From contig CAUSLO010000024.1 of the NCBI GenBank assembly GCA_963532875.1, positions 1-17,622 on the forward strand: 17,622 bases of DNA, in the 5' to 3' direction. The translations under genes and the position numbers were made by a program. This DNA is from CAUTUX01 sp963532875 (GTDB taxonomy: Bacteria; Bacillota; Clostridia; Christensenellales; CAG-917). The number at the start of each line of letters is the position of its first letter. Within the stretch, counting starts at the first letter, position 1. The notes below the pieces were generated by a model that ran no database searches, had not been told where the DNA came from, and saw nothing but the letters and a program-made list of their open reading frames with translations. Shown here in pieces: positions 6,789 through 14,449 of the stretch.

Positions 6789-7487
6789 ATGTCGAAAGAA
6801 ATAGGTCAATTAAACTCAAAAGAACTTTTCACCATACCAAATTTAATTACGTACTTTAGAATTTTATGTGTGCCGATATTTATTACATTTATGGCACTTG
6901 CTGGTGTTAAAAACAAGGAGTTGTTTTTGTATTTAGGACTTGGAACTTTTATCCTAGCAGCAGGTAGCGACTTAGTAGATGGGTACATCGCAAGAAAGTT
7001 TAAGATGCAGTCAGGCATTGGAATGGCGATTGATCCACTTGCTGATAAGTTAATGCAAGTATCAATTCTTTTATGTTTATCTCTTTGTACTGGATTAACA
7101 CCTTTTGGAGAGGCACATTTGGATGCAATTGGTCAACCATATTTCGTGCACTGGATATTTGTTGTTATTGCATTCTTAAAAGAGTTCATAATGTTTTGTG
7201 TAGCATTTGGTGTACTGAAGAAAGGAATTGAAGTAAAAGCAAACTGGTTAGGGAAGGTTGCATCACTCACGTTATGTGTTGGAATAATTGTGGCATTTTT
7301 TCACGACAAGGTATATTTCGCAGACTGGGGAATAATTAGTTGGGGGCTATTTTTAACGTATTGCTCTGGTATTAATTACGCCATAATAATTGCAAAGAAA
7401 GCAAAGCAACTTAAGGAAGGTAAAATTGAAAAGGTTACATCCGAAAGTGTTAGAGAAAAAGACATAGAAATCAACGAGAATAAATAG
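6789..7487 (+). CDS. pgsA: CDP-diacylglycerol--glycerol-3-phosphate 3-phosphatidyltransferase
   Basis: Integral membrane CDP-alcohol phosphotransferase that makes phosphatidylglycerol phosphate, the committed step to phosphatidylglycerol and cardiolipin. The family signature is complete: D-x2-DG-x2-AR-x8-G-x3-D-x3-D reads DLVDGYIARKFKMQSGIG, then MAIDPLADK. It starts about 55 residues into the protein, after NLITYFRI, the usual N-terminal entry helix. Several further hydrophobic helices follow and the C-terminus is charged. The start at ATG 6789 is chosen because GAGGT (6779-6783) sits 5 nt upstream. A TTG at 6777 overlaps that SD and is rejected. At 232 aa it is slightly longer than typical PgsA (about 180-200 aa), mainly from a longer loop after the active site and the tail. 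It is followed after 5 bp by valS. Confidence 0.9.
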   Translation: MSKEIGQLNSKELFTIPNLITYFRILCVPIFITFMALAGVKNKELFLYLGLGTFILAAGSDLVDGYIARKFKMQSGIGMAIDPLADKLMQVSILLCLSLCTGLTPFGEAHLDAIGQPYFVHWIFVVIAFLKEFIMFCVAFGVLKKGIEVKANWLGKVASLTLCVGIIVAFFHDKVYFADWGIISWGLFLTYCSGINYAIIIAKKAKQLKEGKIEKVTSESVREKDIEINENK

Positions 7488-7492
7488 GTAAT

Positions 7493-10105
7493 ATGGAAAA
7501 GAAATACAATCAGAGTTTTGAAGGTAAGATATATACAAAATGGTTAGAGAACAAGTGCTTCACTCCAAAGGTGGATGATTCTAAAGAACCATTCACAATT
7601 GTAATGCCACCACCAAATATAACTGGTCAGTTACATATGGGGCATGCACTAGATCAGACTATTCAAGATATTTTAATTAGATTTAAAAGAATGCAAGGGT
7701 ATTCGGCGTTATTCTTACCAGGAACAGACCATGCATCAATCGCTACAGAAGTTAAAATTGTTGATCAGTTAAATAAAGAAGGGATTAAGAAAGAAGACCT
7801 AGGAAGAGAAGGTTTTTTGAAAAAGGCTTGGGAATGGAAAGAAAAATATGGTGGAAGAATTGTAGAGCAAATTAAGAGACTTGGTACATCATGCGATTGG
7901 ACAAGAGAAGCCTTCACAATGGACGAAAATTTATCTAATGCAGTCAAGGACACTTTTGTTAGGTATTACAAAAAAGGACTAATATATCGTGGCAATAGGA
8001 TAACCAATTGGTGTCCAAGTTGTAAGACGGCACTTTCTGATGCTGAAGTAGAATATAAGGAAGAAGACTCAAATCTTTGGCATTATAAATATTATTTTGA
8101 GGATTCTGATGAGTTCCTAGTAATAGCAACAACAAGACCTGAAACTATGCTTGGTGACACGGCGGTTGCTGTTAATCCAAAAGATAGCAGAATGGCTAAG
8201 TACATTGGACGTAACTTAAAGTTGCCTTTAACGGATAGAATAATCCCGGTTATAGCCGACGAATATGTGGATATGGAGTTTGGCACTGGAGCAGTTAAAA
8301 TAACTCCAGCACACGATCCTAATGACTTTGAGATAGGGATTAGACATAACCTACCAACAATTCAAGTAATTGATGAGAATGGCAAGATGAACGAGTTGGC
8401 TGGGAAATATGCAGGGCTAACAAGAGAAGAGTGTAGGGAACAAGTTGTAGCAGATCTGGAAGAACAAGGCTACATGGTTAAAATTCAGCCATATGCTCAT
8501 AATGTAGGACACTGTTATAGATGCCATACATCCGTAGAGTCCCTGATTTCAAAACAGTGGTATGTAAAGATGCAAGAGTTGGCAAAGCCAGCAATCAAGG
8601 ATGTCAAATCAAAGAAAATAGAATTCACGCCAGCAAGATTTAGCAAAATATATTTTAACTGGATGGAGAATATAAAGGACTGGTGTATTTCACGACAGTT
8701 GTGGTGGGGACATAGAATTCCAGCATATTATTGCGATGACTGTGGCAAAATGACAGTCTCTAAGAATGATGTTGTTAAGTGTTCAAAGTGTGGATCAACA
8801 AATATCAGACAAGATGAAGATGTGCTAGATACATGGTTCTCATCAGCCTTATGGCCATTTAGTACTTTAGGCTATCCAAAGAAAACAAAAGATCTAAAAT
8901 ACTTTTATCCAACAAATGTTTTAGTTACAGGATATGACATAATATTTTTCTGGGTAGCGAGGATGATATTTAGTGGAATTGAATTAATGGATGAAGTCCC
9001 ATTCAGTGATGTTTTAATCCACGGAATAGTACGTGATGAGTCTGGAAGAAAGATGTCAAAATCTTTGAATAACGGAATTGACCCACTTGAGATTATAGAT
9101 GAATATGGAGCAGATGCATTGAGATTCTCACTTTCTACTGGAGTTGCTGCTGGAAACGATATGAGATTCTCAAAGACCAAAATTGAGTCGGCGAGAAATT
9201 TTGCAAACAAGTTATGGAACGCATCAAGGTTTGTTTTGATGAATGTAAATGAAGACACGCCAGACGAATTCCCAAAATCATTAAATGCAGTTGATAAGTG
9301 GATTTTATGTAAATTAAACACATTGATTCGTGATATGACGATGACATTGAATAAGTTTGAAATTGGTATTGCTGCAAGCAAGATATATGATTTTGTTTGG
9401 TCAGAATTCTGTGATTGGTATATTGAAATCTCGAAGCCACTTTTAACAAGTTCAAATGAAAAAGTTAAAGGTCATGCGACGTTTATGTTGAGATACATAC
9501 TGATTAACATATTGAAGTTGTTGCATCCATTTATGCCATTCATTACCGAAGAAATATATTCAATGATATATCCAGATAAAATATTGATGATGCAAGAATG
9601 GCCAGAATTCCAAAGAAGATTCTCATATAAAAATGAATTAAAGATTTTTGAGTCAATGAAGGAATTAATTGTTTCCATTAGAAACCTAAGAAACAGTATG
9701 GGTATAGTACCAAGTAAAAAAGTTGAAGGATATGTTCTAAAAGATAAAGAAAAAGAAATTAAAGTTATCTTGCCATTCTTGGATAAATTGGCAGGAGTTG
9801 AAAAAATTTCTTTCATTGAATCAACTGATGAAATTGGACAAGAGTATAACATAGCGATATCACCTAACCTTGAAATATATATACCTTTAAGTTCTTTAGT
9901 TGATAAAGAAAAAATGTATGAAAAGTTGCAAAAGGAAATGGACAATGTGCAAAAAGACATTTCAAGACTTGAAACATTGCTAGGTAATAAGAATTTCACA
10001 AGCAAAGCACCTTTGAAATTAATTGAGCAAGAACAAGAAAAACTAGCAGGACAAAAGGATAGATTGGTGAAATTGCAAGAGAAGATGCAAGTATTGAATA
10101 AATAG
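7493..10105 (+). CDS. valS: Valine--tRNA ligase
   Basis: Class I aminoacyl-tRNA synthetase that charges tRNA-Val in the cytosol. Visible features: MPPPNITGQLHMGHA with the HIGH-type H48-M-G-H51; the CP1 editing domain with TTRPETMLGDTAVAVNP and FGTGAVKITPAHDPNDFE; zinc-ribbon cysteines (CDDCGKM, CSKCGS); the WCISRQLWWGHRIPAYYC block; DVLDTWFSSALWPFSTLG; and KMSKS at 520-524. A C-terminal coiled-coil arm occupies roughly residues 800-870. Length 870 aa is normal for ValS. It starts 5 bp after pgsA with only a weak SD, so translation may be coupled. No T-box leader is present, unlike many clostridial aminoacyl-tRNA synthetase genes, and expression would depend on the pgsA promoter. Confidence 0.97.
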   Translation: MEKKYNQSFEGKIYTKWLENKCFTPKVDDSKEPFTIVMPPPNITGQLHMGHALDQTIQDILIRFKRMQGYSALFLPGTDHASIATEVKIVDQLNKEGIKKEDLGREGFLKKAWEWKEKYGGRIVEQIKRLGTSCDWTREAFTMDENLSNAVKDTFVRYYKKGLIYRGNRITNWCPSCKTALSDAEVEYKEEDSNLWHYKYYFEDSDEFLVIATTRPETMLGDTAVAVNPKDSRMAKYIGRNLKLPLTDRIIPVIADEYVDMEFGTGAVKITPAHDPNDFEIGIRHNLPTIQVIDENGKMNELAGKYAGLTREECREQVVADLEEQGYMVKIQPYAHNVGHCYRCHTSVESLISKQWYVKMQELAKPAIKDVKSKKIEFTPARFSKIYFNWMENIKDWCISRQLWWGHRIPAYYCDDCGKMTVSKNDVVKCSKCGSTNIRQDEDVLDTWFSSALWPFSTLGYPKKTKDLKYFYPTNVLVTGYDIIFFWVARMIFSGIELMDEVPFSDVLIHGIVRDESGRKMSKSLNNGIDPLEIIDEYGADALRFSLSTGVAAGNDMRFSKTKIESARNFANKLWNASRFVLMNVNEDTPDEFPKSLNAVDKWILCKLNTLIRDMTMTLNKFEIGIAASKIYDFVWSEFCDWYIEISKPLLTSSNEKVKGHATFMLRYILINILKLLHPFMPFITEEIYSMIYPDKILMMQEWPEFQRRFSYKNELKIFESMKELIVSIRNLRNSMGIVPSKKVEGYVLKDKEKEIKVILPFLDKLAGVEKISFIESTDEIGQEYNIAISPNLEIYIPLSSLVDKEKMYEKLQKEMDNVQKDISRLETLLGNKNFTSKAPLKLIEQEQEKLAGQKDRLVKLQEKMQVLNK

Positions 10106-10112
10106 GGGTAGT

Positions 10113-11144
10113 ATGGAATTTAAACACAGCCTTTCAATTATGTTTTCTCATAGCGGATATATCCTAAAGATATTTTCGTGGTATTTGATTGCCCTATTAA
10201 TAACTATTGGAATAGCGACAGGTGTTTTCTTTGGAGTTGCAAAAAAAATTGATGTTAATCCACAGCAAGAAATTCAGATGGTAACTCAAAAGGTGGACGA
10301 TCTTGCGAAAGGCAAAACAAGCATAAGGGAATTCCGTATACAAATAAGAGACCATGCAAAAGAGGAAGTTCAGAAAATTTCAAAGAATCCAAAACATTTT
10401 GCAATTTTTATTTTTTCAGCAATGTTTATTTATATAATTTATACGTTTTTGACAGGATTGGCATTTTATCCTATTTCAGAGATATCCGACAAACTGATGT
10501 CATCCAATTTAAAATCGGGATTTTATGGAACATTAATATCTAATTTTGGTCGAAGTGCGGCATACTCTATATGTAAGGTTACGATCTCGTTGCCATTGGA
10601 TTTGTTGATCTTTACTGTAATGGGCTCAATATTTGTTGGCTTATATAAAGCAGTTAAGCTATTTGCGATACCGCTAACATCAGTAATATGGTTGGCAGTT
10701 GCAACTGTACGAAGTCTTGTATTCGCAGGCTGGTTACCAAGATGGATTCACCATCCAGAAGAAAACCCATATATAGCATTTGCTAGAGGATTAAAGTATT
10801 CTCTTAAAAATTATAGACATTACTTTAAGGCATATTTGACGGCATCTATATTTATTTATTTAATTTCAACAGGTGCAGGACTTGCAAGTTTTGGTTTGGC
10901 GATATTGATTTTACCAGGGCTATATTATTACTTATTCCGTCTAATTGATTTGGTTGGATATTATAAACAAAAAGGAATGAGTTTTTATACAGATCCAAGC
11001 AACGTAGTTAATACATTAGACTATGGATATAGAATGCAAGATGTAGATAAAAAATCAATGCAACATATAAGTGAACAAGATTTAAAAGAATTGAAAGAGT
11101 CTAAAATAGGGCAAGAGACAAACGAAAAGGTTGACGAAGAGTAA
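10113..11144 (+). CDS. Multi-pass membrane protein of unknown function
   Basis: Not recognised. The protein (343 aa) has about six hydrophobic segments near residues 20-42, 96-118, 155-178, 182-206, 238-258 and 259-280. A charged, probably soluble stretch (43-95) rich in Lys/Glu lies between the first two, and a hydrophilic tail (285-343) ends very acidic. No signal-peptide cleavage site or catalytic motif is evident. It starts 7 bp after valS behind a GGGG SD. The next gene begins inside its last codons, so it is likely co-expressed with the small membrane protein and the DUF2156-GNAT protein downstream. A transporter, a scaffold or a lipid-handling protein are all possible. Confidence 0.7.
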   Translation: MEFKHSLSIMFSHSGYILKIFSWYLIALLITIGIATGVFFGVAKKIDVNPQQEIQMVTQKVDDLAKGKTSIREFRIQIRDHAKEEVQKISKNPKHFAIFIFSAMFIYIIYTFLTGLAFYPISEISDKLMSSNLKSGFYGTLISNFGRSAAYSICKVTISLPLDLLIFTVMGSIFVGLYKAVKLFAIPLTSVIWLAVATVRSLVFAGWLPRWIHHPEENPYIAFARGLKYSLKNYRHYFKAYLTASIFIYLISTGAGLASFGLAILILPGLYYYLFRLIDLVGYYKQKGMSFYTDPSNVVNTLDYGYRMQDVDKKSMQHISEQDLKELKESKIGQETNEKVDEE

Positions 11145-11610
11145 GGAAGACAAACAAGTTAGAGTAAAACTAAATAACGGAGAAATTATAATTTATTCGT
11201 TGCTTATTCCATTCATGTCTTTGATTATAATCGTACTTGCCCTAGCACTTGCAAAGGTCATAAAGGTAGATATGCATATTGCAATTCTGATTCTAGGCAT
11301 GATTTTTCCAATAGTTCTAATAGTTTTGGCGATACTTAAATTTACAAACTGCAAATATATATTTAAAGACAAATACTTAATGCAAGTAGATGCATTTATA
11401 ACGTATAAAGTTGAATATTCAACAGTTAAGGCAATCATTGAAGATAAAGAAAAAAACCGCATTTACGTTAAATACATAACTAACAAAAACGAAGAAGCCA
11501 CGATGTGGTTAAGAATTGATCCGAAGCACATAACAACAGTGATTGGTTGGTTTATTGAAAAATGCGACAGCCTAGACTTAGAAGAAATAGATAAAAAGGT
11601 GTCTGAATGA
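11131..11610 (+). CDS. Small two-TM membrane protein with cytoplasmic C-terminal domain
   Basis: Not recognised by name. Residues about 20-43 and 50-70 form a hydrophobic hairpin. The remaining ~85 residues are alternating beta-like strands (YKVEYSTVKAII, NRIYVKYITN, EATMWLRID) ending in a helix, a layout reminiscent of bacterial PH-like domain proteins. The only supportable start is TTG at 11131, which overlaps the end of the preceding gene by 14 bp. There is no well-spaced SD, so re-initiation from the upstream stop is likely. The next in-frame ATG would delete the first membrane segment. Its stop overlaps the next ATG (ATGA, 11607-11610). Confidence 0.65.
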   Translation: MTKSKEDKQVRVKLNNGEIIIYSLLIPFMSLIIIVLALALAKVIKVDMHIAILILGMIFPIVLIVLAILKFTNCKYIFKDKYLMQVDAFITYKVEYSTVKAIIEDKEKNRIYVKYITNKNEEATMWLRIDPKHITTVIGWFIEKCDSLDLEEIDKKVSE

Positions 11611-13055
11611 ACTTTAAGCCATTTGATGAAGAAGCAAAATACTTAATTGATGAGTACACAAGAAACAATGGATACAAGGGTAGCGATTATTCTTGGAATG
11701 CTTTTTTAAGTTGGTTTAGCGATATTGAATATGCCCATGAAGATAATGTTTTATATATAAGAATTTTAGATGGTGGAATATTTAAGTACATATTGCCTTT
11801 ATATAACAAGTCTCTTGACATTGAAAAGGCACTTGATAAGTTGCCACCACGTAGCATTCTAGCGTTCGTTACAAAGCCAAGAAAGGAAGAATTAGCACAT
11901 TTATATGATAGTTATAAAAATAGAGATTGGGCGGAGTATATATATGCGTCTGAGGAATTTATATCTCTAAAAGAAAACAAGTGGCGAAAGAAACGCCAAT
12001 TTAGGGATAAGTTCCTTAGAGAATATTCAAATCAATATACAATTGAAAAATACAAGAAAGAAGATAAGGGCGATGTCTTCAAATTAGAAGAAGAATGGGC
12101 ACTAGGTCAAGAAGTCCCAAGAGAGAAGAAAACAACAATTGCAAAGGAAGAAAGTCTATTAAACCAATGGCTCGAAGAAAGTTTAAAGGGAAATTTAACT
12201 TGTGATGTCTTGAGAATTAATGGCGATCTAGCTGGTTGTGCAATTGGGGAAATAATGTCAAGTGGTAATGCGGTACAAATGTATGAAAAAGCCAATATAC
12301 GCTACACAGGTGTATATACATTTCTTGCCAATCAATTTGCAGAAAGAAATTTCTCAGGATGTCGCTATATCAATAGGCAAGAAGATTTAGGTATAGAAGG
12401 TTTAAAAAAATCAAAATTAAGTTACAACCCTAAAGTTATACTTGAAAAATATATTTTGATGCCTAAGGACATGATTCAAAAGGAAGATGGGAAAGCAGAA
12501 CGAGATAAAATAAAAGAATACTTGGATAAGGTATCAGAACCAGTGGATTATGATGAGAAGAAATTAAGTATTCGCAAATTGGAAGCAGAAGATTTCAATA
12601 TGGTAATGGCGTTTCTAAAATACGGCATTAAAAGTTTAGAAGATAAAAGATGGTTTATGAATTACACAGACGACGAACTGGCATCTGCGTTATCAAAAGG
12701 AAACTTCCAGGGAGCATTCGTCGGAGATAAACTAGTATCTACGGCATGTATTGATTTTGACACTCAATATGGCGATACCATGAAGAAAATATGTAACGAT
12801 AAAAGTGATAAGCAATATTATGAGTTATCAGGTATTATGACACATAAAAATTGCCAAGGGCGTGGATTAAGTAAACAACTTGTATCAAAGTTGGTAGAGT
12901 ATGCAAAAAAGCAAATGGAAGGCTGCGTTTTATGTGCGGTGGTACAGTATGATAACGAACCATCTTTGAAGAACTTAAAACAACATGGATTTGTTGAATC
13001 TGGCGAAAAGAAATATCAAGAATACAATTTTAAATATTTAACTTTAGAAGTTTAA
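11607..13055 (+). CDS. DUF2156 (MprF-catalytic-like) protein fused to GNAT acetyltransferase
   Basis: Two-part soluble protein of 482 aa. Residues 1-287 match the DUF2156/LPG_synthase_C layout, the double-GNAT fold that in MprF moves an amino acid from tRNA to phosphatidylglycerol. The hallmark stretch is YINRQEDLGIEGLKKSKLSY (254-273), followed by NPKVILEKYIL. Residues about 318-480 form a further GNAT domain, with the acyl-CoA pyrophosphate-binding motif QGRGLS (417-422) in place of Q/R-x-x-G-x-G/A and the downstream NEPSLKNLKQHGF. No membrane segments are present, unlike full MprF, so a separate membrane partner or a soluble substrate is needed. AAGG at 11596-11599 gives a reasonable SD. 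Sharing an operon with pgsA and valS hints at lipid aminoacylation, but DUF2156 proteins are widespread and mostly uncharacterised. Confidence 0.78.
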   Translation: MNFKPFDEEAKYLIDEYTRNNGYKGSDYSWNAFLSWFSDIEYAHEDNVLYIRILDGGIFKYILPLYNKSLDIEKALDKLPPRSILAFVTKPRKEELAHLYDSYKNRDWAEYIYASEEFISLKENKWRKKRQFRDKFLREYSNQYTIEKYKKEDKGDVFKLEEEWALGQEVPREKKTTIAKEESLLNQWLEESLKGNLTCDVLRINGDLAGCAIGEIMSSGNAVQMYEKANIRYTGVYTFLANQFAERNFSGCRYINRQEDLGIEGLKKSKLSYNPKVILEKYILMPKDMIQKEDGKAERDKIKEYLDKVSEPVDYDEKKLSIRKLEAEDFNMVMAFLKYGIKSLEDKRWFMNYTDDELASALSKGNFQGAFVGDKLVSTACIDFDTQYGDTMKKICNDKSDKQYYELSGIMTHKNCQGRGLSKQLVSKLVEYAKKQMEGCVLCAVVQYDNEPSLKNLKQHGFVESGEKKYQEYNFKYLTLEV

Positions 13056-14366
13056 AACTGCAATTAAATCCTTTTTAATATCAGAATAATCAGAAATTAA
13101 CCTATCTTTGTATTTTATAAGTAGTTTCAAAACATCTTGCGATATTACTTCCCCAGGCAACAGAATAGGCTTAAATGGGGGATATAGGGATATAAATCCT
13201 TTTGATACTTTACCGACCGCATCATCAAGCGACACGAGAACATATGGAATGTCTTTATTTCGTCCTATATTGAACGGTTTAGACTTATGGATAAATATAT
13301 CGTCCACAACCACATCGGCATTCTTTGACAGTTTAGAGTCGATTTTACGTAGGCTTTTGACCAAAAGAGAGAAGTCTCTTGCTTTGTTCAGAGGCGTTGA
13401 AATCAAAACGACAGAAGTTTCATCTGGCATCTCGCACTCAATTCCCGATTTGATTAGAGAGTCAAATAATTCATATCCTGCAATGTTACAACCTTTGGTT
13501 GATATTATTAGTCTTGTAGGATCGTCTGTTTCATCTATATTTAGATATTCTAATCCGTTAGATTTGCTACAAGCCTTTTTAATATAGATAAGCAACTTTT
13601 CATAAATATTTTTTCTGCTCATAAATTCGATACAAGAAGCGATACTGGCTAATACCAAATATGATGGACTACTTGTTTGATATGTCTTTAAGTATTTTTC
13701 TATTTTATTTAAATCAATACTTTTGTTGTATATATTTAAAATTGCTGCAGAAGTTAGGGCGGGTAGGGTTTTGTGTAGGCTAGTTATTGATACGTCTGAG
13801 TGATGTTGCAGAAAACGATCATCTATCCTTTGTTTATGTAAATGTGCCCCATGTGCGTAGTCGACTATAAGGAGAGTATTGTTTTCTTTACATACTTCAT
13901 GTAATGATTTTAAATCTTTGCAAACACCGTAATATGATGGGCTAGTTACAATTAATGCTGAATACTTATTTTTTAGCATATTGGATAACGCTGACAAGTC
14001 ATCAGGCAAATATTCAAAAGTTAGGTTATTTATTTCGCATCCGTTATATACAGACATATGTGAGTCTCTATCAATTAATACCTTAGAGTTTGATGGAAGA
14101 TATGATAGGGCAGTCAGTATGCCAGACGTGCTTCCGTTTATTAGCGGGTATGATGCGAAACTTCGATATTCCTTTTGAATTTTTTCTTGCAACTCTTTGA
14201 TAATGGTCTTTGGGTTGTGCAAATTGTCATGATTGTGTGTTTCGGTTGTATCGTATTTGCCAATTTTCCTATTTAAAAACTTTATCTTTCTTAGGTTATT
14301 CTTATGACCTGGCATATGAAAAGATACTGGACAATTTTTATTTAGTTCTTTCTCAAAGTAGTTCAT
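13044..14366 (-). CDS. Orn/Lys/Arg decarboxylase family PLP enzyme
   Basis: Fold-type-I PLP enzyme related to the SpeA/YaaO/Cad-type decarboxylases that make polyamines (agmatine, putrescine or cadaverine). Motifs: HMPGHK (17-22), NGSTSG (77-82), DRDSH (99-103), IVDYAHGAH (167-175, with D169 expected to contact the PLP pyridine nitrogen) and TSLHKTLPALT (195-205), where K199 is the Schiff-base lysine. At 440 aa it is a little shorter than Bacillus-type homologues of about 480-490 aa, the difference lying at the C-terminus. Substrate cannot be decided from sequence. The ATG at 14366 has no SD in front of it. Its stop lies inside the end of the convergent DUF2156-GNAT gene (12-bp overlap). Confidence 0.85.
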   Translation of the reverse strand: MNYFEKELNKNCPVSFHMPGHKNNLRKIKFLNRKIGKYDTTETHNHDNLHNPKTIIKELQEKIQKEYRSFASYPLINGSTSGILTALSYLPSNSKVLIDRDSHMSVYNGCEINNLTFEYLPDDLSALSNMLKNKYSALIVTSPSYYGVCKDLKSLHEVCKENNTLLIVDYAHGAHLHKQRIDDRFLQHHSDVSITSLHKTLPALTSAAILNIYNKSIDLNKIEKYLKTYQTSSPSYLVLASIASCIEFMSRKNIYEKLLIYIKKACSKSNGLEYLNIDETDDPTRLIISTKGCNIAGYELFDSLIKSGIECEMPDETSVVLISTPLNKARDFSLLVKSLRKIDSKLSKNADVVVDDIFIHKSKPFNIGRNKDIPYVLVSLDDAVGKVSKGFISLYPPFKPILLPGEVISQDVLKLLIKYKDRLISDYSDIKKDLIAVLNF

Positions 14367-14449
14367 GTATGTAATTATAAAAAAAATATTATATTGAATC
14401 TATTAAATCCCTAGACAGTCATATATAATTAAAGAAAACGGAGAAAAGT
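14367..14449. promoter_or_regulatory. Divergent intergenic promoter region
   Basis: This 83-bp AT-rich gap separates the PLP-enzyme gene (-) from fhs (+). Toward fhs, TATAAT lies at 14424-14429 with no good -35 at 16-18 nt spacing, and GGAG at 14440-14443 sits 6 nt before the fhs ATG. Toward the - strand gene there are two TATAAT boxes, at 14393-14388 and 14379-14374. The nearer one would start transcription almost at the ATG. No hairpin, riboswitch or clear operator is visible. Confidence 0.45.

Noticed and set aside
7485..7495. T-box or other riboswitch upstream of valS
   Set aside because: Only 5 bp separate pgsA and valS, so there is no leader to hold one.
13037..13056. Small inverted repeat (AACTT-TAG-AAGTT with a bulged TTT/AAA extension) as a bidirectional terminator
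   Set aside because: Five perfect base pairs, all AT-rich, and no U-tract on either strand. It is weaker than a credible intrinsic terminator.
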